A stretch of 64,000 nucleotides of DNA from Ciona savignyi (GCA_000149265.1 CH003295.1:388902-452901); one strand, 5' to 3'. Shown: positions 1 through 14,400, numbered from the stretch's first letter. The notes: generated by a model not told the origin, from the sequence alone. Program-made: numbers and translations.

Positions 1-158
1 CTGCAGATAGAATAGACGATGTGTAAACGTGTATCATGAAAAGCATCTATAGAACTTATAGTAGGAGGGGCAACATGCAACTGCTAAATAATTACAATGT
101 GCTTCAAAAATGTCAAATGCTCTTAAATAAATAACATTAATTCAGCAATAAAACTCAC

Positions 159-2429
159 TTTGCCAGCAGTCATCTTGGGGTTCTGTGATTGGATGCTGAT
201 CGCACAGCCTTGCTGTGATTGGTTGACTCTCCTGGTGAACGCAGAATTGTTGACCACTATGTTGTTGCCGACACCAGAGAGTGGAATGGCCGTCAACTGA
301 CTCAATCCTGGCACAGACGCTGCGTATGGAAAACCACATTTATATTTTTGACTGTTTCAGATTCATCCATTTTTCGAAATTATTATGGATTGTAACCAGG
401 GAAGAAAAAAAGTCATTTTTTTTAAAAACTTTCAATATGACAACACTATAATCACAATATACTGTAACAATCAATATTTAATTTCTGTTTATTTTATATC
501 AAGGATATATTTATCATTACAAATTTTGTTACAACGTTAGTTATTGTTAACCCATGAGGGGTTTCCTGCATCTCATTGTTCCACTTACTCGGTTGTTTGG
601 CCACAAGTTGATTTCCATTGGTTACTATGACAGTGTGACCAACTTGTGGTGTAATGGACACGCTTGGTTGGACATTCTGCACGACCTGCTGGTTGGAACT
701 GGTTGTGAGTGGTTCAGTGGTGGTTTTCTTCTGGTTGGCAATTCGCTTGGCTCGTGCTGCTGCAACCTACAGAAATAAACAAAAAACAAGTAGCATTTCG
801 TACTAACCGTCAAAGCCTTCAGATTTTAACAACTTCCATAAATTGGTACAATTTGATAAAAAAAATAAATCTAAAAGTCGACAGCACACAAAATAAAAAG
901 GTATATCAATCAACATCTCACCTGCATAGGTGGTAAGGGCTTGTCATACGATATCCCACAATCCTGCAGTATAGTGGTGTGCTTGGGATTGCGCTGAAAC
1001 TGACCAGTTCCCGTTGTGCTCTTCTGCTGTGGATTGCGCTTGTTGCAAATAGCTTTGCAGGCGTCGAACCTATAAGGTGGTGGTTGAGCGTAACCGGAAA
1101 TAAAATCGTTGAAACCTTTTCAATGTTATACCTGTTCGAGTATAATGAGGAAAACTGCAGATTGGTGTCCGCTATGTAAAGATAGTTGGTCTTCTGCATT
1201 TTCGCAGGTTTTATTTTGATGGGTTTCATCACTGCAAAGGGAGATATTACTTACAATAAATAGTACTAGCCTTAAGTAATCACACGGATAAATTACAGCA
1301 AGAGAACTTCTATGTTTTTAACTTTATATTACCAAGGTGAACTTGTCATTAATAAGAGTTTTTATGCATTCCTTTGCATAATTATGTAGGATGTAGAAGG
1401 CTGTTATTAGAACATAAGAAAAATCCCCACCTTTCATTTTCTTTTTAGGTGTCACTGGTTCTACAGAGAGCGCTTTGCCATCTTCTCTCATGGAAATAAC
1501 ATTCTCGTACCGCAGTTTGCACTGCTTGGGTGAGCGATAGACACAACCCACTGCGTTCACCATATCAGCAACCAGATGCCAGTTGGCGGTGTGGGCTGGC
1601 ATCATGGTGGCCAGTGACAGTGGCATGTCAAGTACTTGCTGTACTGCCTGATGATCGAATGAGGGAATTAAATTTTGACACCTTATTTATAAAATTCATT
1701 TGATAAAGTAGATCAAATTTCTCTGAACATCACCTGAAGAAGTGCCCAGTCCTCATTAATGATCCAATCCAGACCCATTTCACCTCCACTTTTGCTTGGA
1801 TCAACATTTTCAATTGGTGACGCAGTTATTGCTATAAATGAAAAACACATTTAAAACCAATGATCTCGCATAGGAATAACGTGTAAACTCATACCAGTGT
1901 TAACACCAGGAGGCAACCCTTTGGCAGGCGTTCCACCGAATGCGGCACTTTTTGTTTTATGTGGAAGTTTGATCTTCAACTTTGCTTCCTTTTTCTTTGG
2001 ACCAATGATGGGGCGGTTGAAGATGGACTTGGGAATGTTGACGTCAATGCGAGACAACTTCTTCCGTGGACTGAGATGTCCACCTGATGGGCGAACAATG
2101 AAAGGTTACAATGGAAGGGCTTTGCAATTATACAAATACAACTAAGCATTCTGTCAGAAATGTTAGTCTTGCGCTTGGACTTACCGGTTTCAACTTTGAT
2201 TCGCTTCCGATCACGTTTAACGACAGGAGGAAGTTGGTCCTCCGTCATTGGAAGAGTTTGATACAGCAAGCTCATCGTTTCATCCACATAGAGATCCCGT
2301 TCATCATGGGGAGGCGTCGGTGGGAGCCAGATCTAGAAACCATTGGTTACATACATTGCTGCGGTTGGCGTATTACACAGGTAGTACACTCACCGGCATT
2401 ATTTCCCCAGTAAATTGGTCGACGTAATT
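159..2429 (-). CDS. EP400/DOM-A-like C-terminal exons with SANT domain (partial, continues left)
   Basis: Nine in-phase exons: 2429-2394, 2332-2185, 2083-1895, 1831-1734, 1647-1431, 1231-1132, 1069-922, 766-589, 319-159. Seen in order: [12 protein letters not shown], then [18 protein letters not shown]; a basic linker; [12 protein letters not shown]; a SANT/Myb domain in exon 1647-1431 ([18 protein letters not shown], then [20 protein letters not shown]); and FQRNPKHT plus [10 protein letters not shown]. These are characteristic of EP400 and fly DOM-A, not of SRCAP. In NuA4-type remodellers the SANT domain contacts the Tip60 acetyltransferase module. Phase 0 at 2429 fits exactly after the alternative donor at 4460. 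The last visible exon ends in a GT donor at 158, so the rest lies outside the window. Confidence 0.88.
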
Positions 2430-5400
2430 CTGCAATAATAAGTCGCGACTTACAAACTATGTGCTGGCCTCAACTGCGCTTACCAGAATGCATTTGGGGT
2501 GGCCTTTTAACTGCGTAAATTTGGAGTAAGCAAATCCCAACAAAACACAAATAAAATTAGAATTTTAAAAGCTCCCCAAATGCATTCATCCCTGACCACT
2601 AGCCTTGCCACCCAAATGCATATTGGTAAACGAGCAAGAGAGTTCATATCTTAGAATATTTAATGAAAAGAAGCAACGAACACAACTTTTAAAGACACAA
2701 TTCACTAACAAAAATAACTTTGATGATTATCCCAAGCGCTTAGGATGAATAGAAAGAAAAAAATCTGTACGGCAATGTGTAAACAATTAGCTACAATATG
2801 CTATGAGAGAAGTGAGTGCTTCTCCCCAAGAGAGGAATGCTAGATCAATTGAAGGGAGTATTTAGAACCTTGTAACCACCAGTAAGTGTTTATACAGAAA
2901 ACTCCCAGGTTACGACTGTAGTAAGGATTCAAAAGATTCGAAAACATTTCGCTCTTCCTCGTTTTCAGGAGCGAGAAATTGATCAGTGGGGACATCCACT
3001 GGTTCTAAATCGAGTGTGATCATGTCCTCTTCATCACCACCAAGAACAGAGAGGTCGCAGTTTAATTCGTCCTGAAGTGATTCGAAGAGGTTGACGGAAG
3101 ATTTATCTTTCGACTGTGCATTGGTGTTCACCGCAGAGAGATCGAGATCGAAAACAGACTCGCGTTGTTTCGGGGTAAGTTTTTTCCCGCGACCTCTTCC
3201 ACGACTTTTATTCGGAAAACAGCCTCTGTTGGAGTTATTCACCGACAACACGGCGGGATTAAAAGGGGATGCAACCGAACTGACAATCTTGATTTGCTGG
3301 GGTAAGATCTGCCCTGGTTGGATGTAGACGGTTTGTGTGGTTGATTGTGGTTGACTGATCCGGATGTTCACGGTTTGATTGATAGCTGGTTGGGATGGTT
3401 TGGCACCATGCAGGGAAGCAAGCTTAGCATGGACAGGAGTCATAGAAATGGTGGGGGAACTTGATTGAACAAATGAGAATGGAAGGATGACTGTTCCACG
3501 ATTACCTGCTATAGTGTTGTGGGTGACAGTGCGTTGTGGTTGGCTTACTTCAAACATGTTAAAGGTTTGCTTGCGGAAATTAGCAGCAGGTGGCATTGGC
3601 CGTGGTTTGGTGGCAACATGCGGCTGTTTCGGTTTTAATTTAATATCCGGCACAATGGATTTCTTAATGTATTTTGTGGACTTCTGCTTCTGATCAGGAG
3701 TCTCAATGAGAACATTATAAACCGGCGAAGGGTTTGGTGGCTTTCGATTGGAATCCGAGTGGTCGGATACAGGGGAGAAGACTTCAAACTCATCCTCGCA
3801 CAGTCGGATGTTGCGCTTTCTTGGTCTTCCTGATTTACTGAAGGAAAGGATTTCACAAGGTCCGTAGTCGGTGTTTTGCAAAAGTTTTTCACTTTTCTCA
3901 GCGACCTTCCACAGAGGGGATTCCCGAAAAGTATTCTGGGACAGCTGGTTGGGGATGTTAAGACGAGCCCCGGGGTCTTCCTCTTGATCCTCATCATCAG
4001 ATTGGGCAGGAGGTTCACTCTCACTGCTAAATCCCCATCGCTCAAAGTCCCCAAGATCATCGCTGTTATCATCAAGAAGATACCCAGCAGTTTCCTGGCC
4101 ATATTCCGTCCACAGTGGATCTCCCTCATGATTGATAACTCCGTTAACGAACTCAGTGTCGGAGATATCGGAAGCCACATCATTGAAGCGAGCACGTTTC
4201 GACGCAGATTCCAAGCGCGTAACACCAGCTTGCATTTTACCCCGGCCCCTGCCGCGACCTTTCGCAACACCTTTCCTTCGCTCCTTCTTTGGTTTCGGTT
4301 TGGCACGGACCTTTTTCGGTTTTGCGATTTGCTCCCCCTCGTTCCACACATTCACGTTCTCTTGTTCATCCTCAAACTCGTCTCCTTCCTCCTCGGAGGT
4401 CGACATGTCCATGAAACAAATATCGCGCTCCTTTTTCCTCCGCTTGCCCAACTTTCTCACCTGAGCCTCCGCATCCTCCCTGGTGTAAAAGATTTCATCT
4501 TCCTCCTCCATCCTCATCTCCTCTTCTTCCTTCAGAGCCACTAGGTGGCTCAACTCCCAGTCTTTCTTTGACTTTTCAACTTGGTTCTGTAAAATAAGAT
4601 TTATTTATTGAAAACAAAAACTAAACAAAAACCAATTTTGATAACATTCAATGCATCATCAGATCTGGTTGGTCAACAAGAATATTCAGACTTATGCTTG
4701 TCAAAACTGATCATCATGTGAGTTATGGGGAGAAATACCACACCAACCTCTGCTTCTTGGAGCTCTAAATCGTTAAGTTCCTCCGCAGAGAGCTCTAGGA
4801 ATCTAAGAGCATATCGCTCAATAGGATTCAGCTCATCGTAGATGGTCTTCAGCTCTTCTTCGACTTTTGAGCCCTTCGGGATCTTGAACCTCTCGCCTGT
4901 GAAGAAAAAAGTTTATTAGATCTTTGAAAGTGGTATAGTCTCTTAGTCTATATAGCAATATACATATAAATAAGGTAAGATCAGCGGTGATATTTGATTT
5001 TGGATGGAAGCGATGTAAAGCCTTATCACACCAGACAGTAAGAAGTAGAACTAGAAACCCACTTATTCCATCATCTTCCTCTGTCTTCTCAGTTTCTTCA
5101 GTGAATTCCTCAAGCACCGCATCCTAGTTTCATATTGGAATAATTAATAGAAACCAACATTTCAGGAAATTCAATTTTAATAATTAAAAGAATCGCCTCA
5201 GTTATCCTTTGTATCCACACCGTAATGTTCGGACATATGCTTGTAAGCATCATTGGCAATATGAAACCAACTTGGTAGGTGAATCATCCCCAACAAACCT
5301 GTTCCTCCTTCAGCATCTTGGCAGCAGCTGCATCTTCCTTGTCCTCAGTTTCAAGCAAAGCAACCTCCAGGTTTTCTTCCTCCTTTGTATTCGTGGTTGG

Positions 5401-8400
5401 CTGGCAATGCAAGGTCGGTTATAATATGCCAGACATAAATATTAACAAGTTTCCAATATATTTCCAACTCAGGATTCAAGTGTCAAAATCAACAAGGATA
5501 ATTCAGACAAGAAGGTTTTCATCATTGTTGGTGGAATTTGGGCAGCAAGTTTTTATTAGGTGAAGTGATATTTAGCGGTAGTTAAGATCTACACCACACT
5601 TCAAAATTGAAGTTATTTACATGCCTTGCATTACCCATTAAAGCACACGCGCACTACACCACTTACTTCAGATTTTGAGGCTTCAATCGCCTTTTGCCGA
5701 GCAGTTAATGGTCTTGCAGGTGCAGCTTGCTCAGTTAATTCTTCCAAACCAGATGGTGCACTGAACAAGTCCTGCAGGGCTTGCTGTGATAATACATTAA
5801 TACAAGTTTAATAAATGTTGCCTCAATATATTTGGTGAAATAATACAGATATAATTTCCAAAATGATGAAATAATTAATCATGGTTTTAGTAATATTAAT
5901 ATATAGAGAACTAACAACTAGTTATTAAATAAACATCCCACCTCTTTAAAGAAAGCCGTGGTGAAACTTCCACCTTCAATAGCCATTTCACCAAGCAATC
6001 GCTTCTGGTTTGCTTTCTTCAGTATATTCTCTTCCACAGTTCGCTCACTAATCAGTCGGTAGATGTGCACGTCACGTGTTTGACCGATACGGTGGCATCT
6101 GCACACAATAACAATCAGTTTGGGGTTTGGCTAGAAAGGGAATGGTGATTAGCAAAACATCTGTTCTAGTTCAGCGAAAATCGCTTGGCTTTTGTCTTCA
6201 TTGAACTTTTGGCCACATGTTTTGAAACCAGGGGGGTGGAGAGATTTATTTTATGGATTAGTAACATTGGGGAACACCTGAATATATGAAAGTCGCAAAC
6301 CAAGCGGCGAAAAGCACATTAAACTCGGCACTTTGGTCATCACTACTAGAACAAATGACCGAATGCACTTTCCTGGGTAGTCGAGTATTGCCAACTCTAG
6401 CACAAATGCGCACAGTTGTAAACCGAGATAAACCAAACTCACCGATCCTGGGCCTGGGCATCCATGGTGGGGTTCCAATCGCTGTCGTAGAACACAACGG
6501 TGTCGGCCCCAGTCAAGTTCACCCCGATCCCACCACTCCTAGTGGAGAGAATGAAGCAGAAGATCCGAGGATCATTGTTGAACCTCTCCATACGAGCCTG
6601 CAAGGTGGAAGTAACATGGTCAATGGAAATACCACTTAATTAGGTTTAGGAATGGAGAAGAGTCCTCATAACTGCGTTAGTCTTCATATATTTTCAGATT
6701 GACTGGAGCAGATTAATGTAATCATCGGCAGATGCTTTCAAACATGTTTGTACTTGAACTTAGAACTTACCATTCTCTGTTCAATGGGGGTAGAGCCATC
6801 TAAACGAAGGTATCGGTATCCGTGGTAACTGAGAAACGCTTCAAGAATATCGAGCACCCTCGTCATCTGAGTGAAGATTAGAATCCGATGCTTTTCAACC
6901 CAGAACCTCCGTAGAAGGACATTCAACACTTGCAACTTTCCTGTGGGATATCAAGGTTAAGTGCAACTGTAGGTCACTGTTTTCATTATCACGGTGCAAG
7001 TGGATGGCTTCATTATTGCTTTGATGTATCGTCAGGAGATTCAGGTTGACTGGAGCAGATTGTTGTAATCATTCGCCGGTGACATAATTTACTTACAACT
7101 AGATTACGCATCTGCTGACTCACCACAATCGTATTCAATGAGTCGTACTTCAGGAAACTGGACTCTGGTATTGCGCAATATCCGGTGGTAGGGAATGAGT
7201 TTCTCAGACATCCATCGTCGAACTTTGGCAAGTGATGTGGTTATCGAGTAATATTTCCAAGGAGTTTGATGAGCGGAGATGAATTTAGTGGAAGACGAAG
7301 TTACTTTCGGAACCACAAAGGTGAACCTGGATGAGAAGCTTTTATATTCATTTCTGTGTCAGTTTTAATAAATAAATGAAAATGCTGGTGGTATCAGATT
7401 GTTAGATTCAAGTTTCACATCAATATATTCAGATGAACTATGCCTTTTGAATCATCTCATCATTTGTTTATATTTGTTACGGAGCTGAATGCACAATTAA
7501 CCAGCATGAAATGGTGGGCCAGAAAACATTTGAGACTAAATAATTACCTGTTCAATATCCCTTCCATGTTCTTTAGTCTTGTTGATGGAAATTTGACGAG
7601 GTCGTGCAACAAGCTGCTGTGCAGGAGCTGCTTCTGCTTTTGATGCGAGGAGGACAACTCGTCAGGGGTGGGGTATCGATCTCTCCAAAAGTAGTGGGGA
7701 ATAGTGCAACTACTTTCATACCTAAATGGAAACAGTTATTGAAACACCATCTATATAACTGTTATTTTTATTGCAGAAAACATTTTGCTTTATACTATTT
7801 TATCGTCTAGTTTTTAAAGGGGTACCAGAAGCAAACCAGAATTCCTCCAATCATTTACCTGGGCTGGGTGATAGAAGTAAGAAGATCAATTGTATTGCGG
7901 GGGAGGTAGGGTTGGGAGGAATCACATCGCTGTTGGTTGATCCGATGAATTCTCGACAACGTTGCAGCTCGTTTGGATGCCGTCATTCGACACAACATCT
8001 TCTGCACTCAATAAATTTCGGGAGGTTATTTAGATCGATTGTGAATACTTATATCTAGACTACTATCTAGGTTTATACAGAGCAATGTGATTGTATTTGT
8101 GCTACGAGGTCTGGTACGCACTATGCGGTCAGATACGGAAATCACAAATTTAATTTTCCTACGCTGATCAACACTGGAGGACATAGAGTGGTCAACAAGT
8201 GCAAGTGTTGGCAGGTTTCTACCTCTTGTCAATGGTCTGGAATTATAGTTTTTTTTTCTGTGGCACAAGTTTGGTTTTAAAAATTATATTTTAAACTATT
8301 TTAACCAGAATTAGTACATTGTTGGTTACAATGAACTTTAGATTTACCAGCAACATAATACATGGAAGATTCCCTTACCGTGTAAGATTCTGCTGGTAAA

Positions 8401-11400
8401 CGCTTCGAACTGGATGACAGTTCTGTAAAACCATAAGCTTTATTTTCATGTAGAATATGTACTTTCAACTGCTATTCTGCTAATATTATATTGATTTGCA
8501 TACTACATCAAAACAAATTTCTTGTTAAAATTTACCTGCTACGTTCACCTCAGCTTCAGTTGTTGCATCTAAAATTAGGAACTAGTTATGTAAAAGCATT
8601 GGTATTTGTATGCGTATTGAGATTGTTTTTATGATTGGTTAGGCCTATTCTATTTTGAGGGTTTCCACTGGGTAATTTAAATTCTAGTTTTGTGTTGTAA
8701 TTCTTGAAATTTAGTAAAATTAAAAAAAGAGTTCTTTACTAATCCGGAGATATCGGCGACGGCAGAAAATTAGGCTTTTTTACATTTATTTGAATAGCAG
8801 GAAGGTGAACTATAGGCACGTCAGTTAGGATTCCCAAAATATGAATGAAATAAATCCATAATTAACATCTTACCAGAAGGTGGCAGTGTATTTTGAGAAG
8901 ATACAGGTGTGGCACTACGAGGAGGAACACCGGATGTCACAATCTGAACCACCCCACCTGGATATTGAACCTTATTATTACCATAACAATAAGTTATGCA
9001 CGATATAACTAAAGGCGTTTTTATATCAGAAAATTGATTCAAGTTTCACATCAACATATTCAGATGAACTATGCCTTTTGAATCATCTCATCATTTAATA
9101 GTAAGAATATACGGTTAAACATACAAAACGCATCTAATACCTGGTAAATGCCGTATTTGTCCATTTGGAATTGTAGCCCACCTAGTTCCCTGTGCGGTTT
9201 GGTATTGCAGAGTTATAGATTGGGATGAGCTGGTGGTACGACTTGTGTTTGAGTCTGCATGATCATGGAGGTTGTTGAACAAACCTTCTAACTTAGATAT
9301 TGAACCATTGTCGGTTTATTTTCCAAAATTACAAGTAGATTATATTACAGCATGATTTTAACCATAATATTTTTGTAAAAACCAGGTAGCTTTTCCTCTT
9401 AATCCACACTACTATTCCAGAATAATCTGACACCAAGGATATTAAAAATCTATTAAAAATATTGTCTCGACATCCACTAAGGCAACCAGCAAGCGCTCAA
9501 CAGCGACACCTGGTGCCTAACGATGCCAGGAGCCGATATTTATCTCGCACCACTCACACGAACGAACCGTGATGGGAGCACAGAACGTAGATACCATGTG
9601 GTGCTCAATATCAAGCGGGGAAATTATAAACAAACCTGTGGAATCGGTCTTCACTTGAATTAGACTCGACTTTGCAGTGACAGGTGTACCAGTCGGCGTG
9701 CTAATGACCTGTTCAAGAATCTTAAAATAACAGACCATAGTAAAACAGAACAAAATTTGCACAACTAGCTGTGACCATCTCAGCGTGGAGCGATCATGCT
9801 TAATCAAGTGTTCATATGAAAGTTAGTTCGATCAATCATCATTGATAAATACAAGAGATGATGAGTGTAGGTCATAGAAACAAGTGCATAATACAGCAAT
9901 AACTGTATTACTACTAGTCCTGATCAGTTTCTAAAATGATCTACACTTCCAAAATAATCTGTGTAGCAAAATAATATTGACCTTGTGTTGAGAAGTTGGT
10001 GATTCTGACCTGCTGGCAGGTCGGTTTGCCAGTAAACTTGCATTTTTCTGTGGAATTTTATGAATTAGAACAAACCATCATTTGTCCGAATATATATCCG
10101 AATAATCTAATAAATGTTTGTACCCTTTGATGCTGGCTTATAACAGTAGAGTAGCTGTTGATAAGTTATCAGCCAAAGGATGTATACTGATGTTCGGTAG
10201 TTCCGACAGAGTCCGGAAGGTTTGGTCTTCTGGACTCCTCTTATATACGACCGGTTGGTGGCAAAAAACTACACACAATATTATCTTGCGCACATTTATT
10301 GTAAATCACCAACCGTACCTGTTGTTGTATAGGATTGGTGCTAGTGAAAAGACGTTCAAAAACCATTAATCGAATTCGGTCGTTCAAATTTGTAGGATGA
10401 GACGGTGCTTCACTAGAAAAATATGGATTTTTAAGTGTCTGATGGGAATTTAGTTGTTATCAAGGTTTGTTGTAAAGGGATTGTATTTGTGCTACGAGGT
10501 CTGGTACGCACTATGCGGTCAGATACGGAAATCACAAATTTAATTTTCCTACGCTGATCAACACTGGAGGACATAGAGTGGTCAACGAGTGCAAGTGTTG
10601 GCAGGTTTCAAACACTTCTGTGGCCAGACTTTTGCTCTAAATTGCTTCTTCGTCCAACATATTATATACACTTAGTCGCATTATATATATACACACACAA
10701 AGTGTGAATGCTTACGTTTTAATGTCTTTTCTTGAATCTATCTCTTCAATTAATGTCTTTGGTGTAATAAGGCTGTGTCTCCTTTCAACTGTATACGAAG
10801 CATCCTTGCATAAGCTTGGCAGATGCAGGTTTAAATGCTGCAAATCAACTTCCTGCAGAATTGGTCGAATTGAGTTTAAAACCATTTTTATAAAAATGAA
10901 TATTGGAAATGAATAATTTTTATGAATAATAGAAATGTGGGTTGTTTAATTAGTTCAGCAGTGCAAGCATACAATGCACTCTGTGTGGAGAACCACCCAT
11001 TTACTGTACCTCCGATACGTTACATTAAAATCCATTGTGCAGAATTGTAATGTCTTTGAAAGAGGAAAATATTATTATTACTTACTGAATAGAGAAAGTG
11101 ACCAGCATTTAAATTATTAACTTTCATTTTAAAATGTAAATATTTTACTCCATGATTTATGAGGAAATTAATTATGCTAGCATTTCTCTGGATAATCAAT
11201 TAAAAAATTTAACTCGGCGCACAACCATAATAAAAACCCCTTACCTCAAACACAGATTTTTCCATGGCCTTGATGACCAAAGTTGGGCAGGAAACGGACA
11301 TGGCAGAAGTCACAAATGCAGACACAGTGGGACGAGATTCAAACAGGTTGGGATGGTTGCACACCTTTCGTAGTTGCATCAGCACATTAATCACACTCAT

Positions 11401-14400
11401 GAAATGCCCACCTGCTAATGTTTCTTTGGTTCTGCAAACATTATGATACAATGTACTCTGCCATGTTGTATACAAAAAGTATATTATTGATTCAACTTAC
11501 GAGGTTCTGGACATAAAGTCTTCATACAAAAATCTTTGCCGCTTGGACAGGTGGCATCTAACCACATGTTCATATTTATTTGGCATCTGTTTCTCTACAT
11601 CTTTTTTAATTCGACGAAGTAAGAACGGCCTAAGAACCTGGACAGCAATATGTCGAGTAGCTATATATTGAACAAGTGAAACATAATTTCATCTACCTTA
11701 TGCAAGCGACGAATTATCTTCTCATTGAATTCTTGAGATCCTTCAATCATGCCTGTCATTGGGTTGGAAAACCACTCCTATTAGAGCAAGAATGTAAAGT
11801 TTAAAATCGGATATAAATCCTTTACCATAGAAAAAAAGTTCAGGATTGAAAAGCATTACTGTGTGTATGGAGGTTGAGCTCAGTGTTTTTAATATCATCA
11901 TCAGCAACTTACAGTCCCGAAAGATGGAAAATACAAATTCATCATTGCTCAACGCAGTGAAATAACATTCAATTTTCTAACTTCATGAGTAATTAACGTT
12001 AAAAAAATCTTATTAAAAGAAAATCACCTTAAACTCTCTATGGGATTGGAAGACATGCGGCATGAGAAAATGCATGAGCGACCACAACTCCATGAGGTTG
12101 TTCTGGAGTGGGGTGCCTGTGAGCAGCAATCTCCGCTGGGAATTGAAGTTTAACAGAGTTTGCCAGCGCTGCGACTTGAAGTTCTTGATGTTTTGGGCCT
12201 GGTTGGGGAACATCACAGATATAAATTTATGAGGTAACACTGAAAATTTGTAATAGGTTGATTCTTTATACGGCAGAAAGCAAACAGCAAGAGTGTAAGA
12301 GCACATCTGACAGTGTGGAATAGAACACACTATCAAAGTTGCACTTTGCACTTGCTGCTCGGTTAACAATAGGTTCAGCGACCTAGTTGCTATGCATACA
12401 TGCAGATATTCATGTAGCAGAGTCTCATCATCACCCAGACACTAGAGCAGGACATAAACTGACACAATTCTGACCTCATCAAGGATAAGATATCTCCATT
12501 TCTTCCGCCGGAAACTTGTATGATCTTGAAGAACCAGTTTGTAGGAGGTGATGCAGACGTGAAACGCGTTGCTTTTGGTCCACCCAGTTCTTTTTAACTA
12601 GAAGCAAAGTGGTGATAACACAATACCCATGCTTGTGACATTTTAATTCCAGTATATTCGTGTGAAGAATATATAGAAATATAACATTTAAAAGTTGTCT
12701 CGACATCCACTAAGGCAACCAGCAAGCGCTCAACAGCGACACCTGGTGCCTAACGATGCCAGGAGCCGATATTTATCTCGCACCACTCACACGAACGAAC
12801 CGTGATGGGAGCACAGAACGTAGATACCATGTGGTGCTTATAAAAATATGGTATCATAAAAACTCACTTTTCGCTCCTTCTGTGAACCGTAGTAAGTTAA
12901 AATTTTGAAGCCAGGACACCACTTCTTGAATTCCATCTCCCAATTAAGCATCACACTTGTTGGAACAACTATCAAGTGAGGACCCCACACACCTGCCAAA
13001 ATAAATACCTAAATTTTGATCTTTAACATCATTGGGCTGTGGAATGTCCCGCACCATTTATCCCGCTGTGTTATGGGAGGAACACCACGGTAGTAAAGAG
13101 GCCGGTGATGATTTTTGAGATAAAGCACTGGTCAGCATGCAACTAACATACATACCAACCGAAGATATCTCAAATATTGCAATTTTTTATAAAAAGAGCA
13201 AAAAAACAATGAACTGACCTTTATCGCATGCAAGATGGGCAAGCAACGCGATAGTTTGGATAGTTTTTCCCAGTCCCATCTCGTCAGCAAGGATCCCATT
13301 CAGTCGCTTGTCATACATGGTGACAAGCCAATCAAGACCGATATGCTGGTATTCACGTAGAGTGTGTTTGAGTAGAACAGGAACGGGCGTGACAACCTAT
13401 TAAGGAATAATTTTCCCTTATACAATACCAGGAATTCCGCTGCTTGTGATTGGTTTGGAGCTAAATAGACACAAACAGCTAAATAGAACCGTTTAATTTT
13501 TATTTGCTCTCTTTGTTAGTTAACGAACCTGTGTTGTCGCCAAAGTATGGCCAGTGGGTTGTAAACTCATAGCTTCGGCTGCAACGTCGGTTATTTCTTT
13601 GTTTGGACTGGATTCCACTTTAGCATCACCATCAGCACCAGCATCAACCTACAAATATCCTTATGTTACAAAAAAAAAACTTTTACCAATGTTTAGTTAA
13701 CTTACCACTTCCTTCTTTTCATCTTTTGTGTTTAAATCTGCCTTGAGAAGGTAATCCATTCCAATATCCTCATTCTGTTCTTCCTCTTCTGCAGATGCTT
13801 CTTCGTCACTTGCTTCTGTTTTTATATTCATAAATGGTTAATAACAGTCAGCATTAGGGCTGCGAATTAACGGTTAATTGAAAAAACGGTTAACTGATGT
13901 AAAAATAATCGGTTAACCGTTAACCGATTTTCTTTAAACTGCCATCAAATCGGCACGGTTTTTGGCAAAAAAAGTTCAGGCAGCCGTAAAGGGCAGCAAA
14001 GAAATAACGCGCGTGATTACCGGCATTATCGGGTCTTATTTATGTGTTACTTTATAGTTTTTAAACGTCACCTTAAAACACATAGTATAACTTTGATTGT
14101 AATGCGTAATATTGAGTTAAAAATCAAACAATCAGCGTCTGAATGGTTGCTTATATTACGTTGACAATCAAACAATCGACGTGTGAATTCATGCGTATAT
14201 TACGTTGACAATCAAACAATCGACGTGGTGAATGGTTGCTTATATTACGTAATAATGAAACAATCAACGTGTGAATGGAGTTATGTATATTTGAAGATTA
14301 TTAAAACGCAATTACGCCCAATTAAATGTGGGGCGGTAAAGTAACGTTAAAAAAACGGTTAAACGGTGTAAAAATTTGACGTGGACAGTTAACCATAAAA

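Noticed and set aside
3635..4351. 238-codon minus-strand frame within the long terminal exon
   Set aside because: It is an alternate frame of the remodeller's terminal exon, which has homology support in the other frame. The plus-strand 222- and 110-codon frames there are shadows too.
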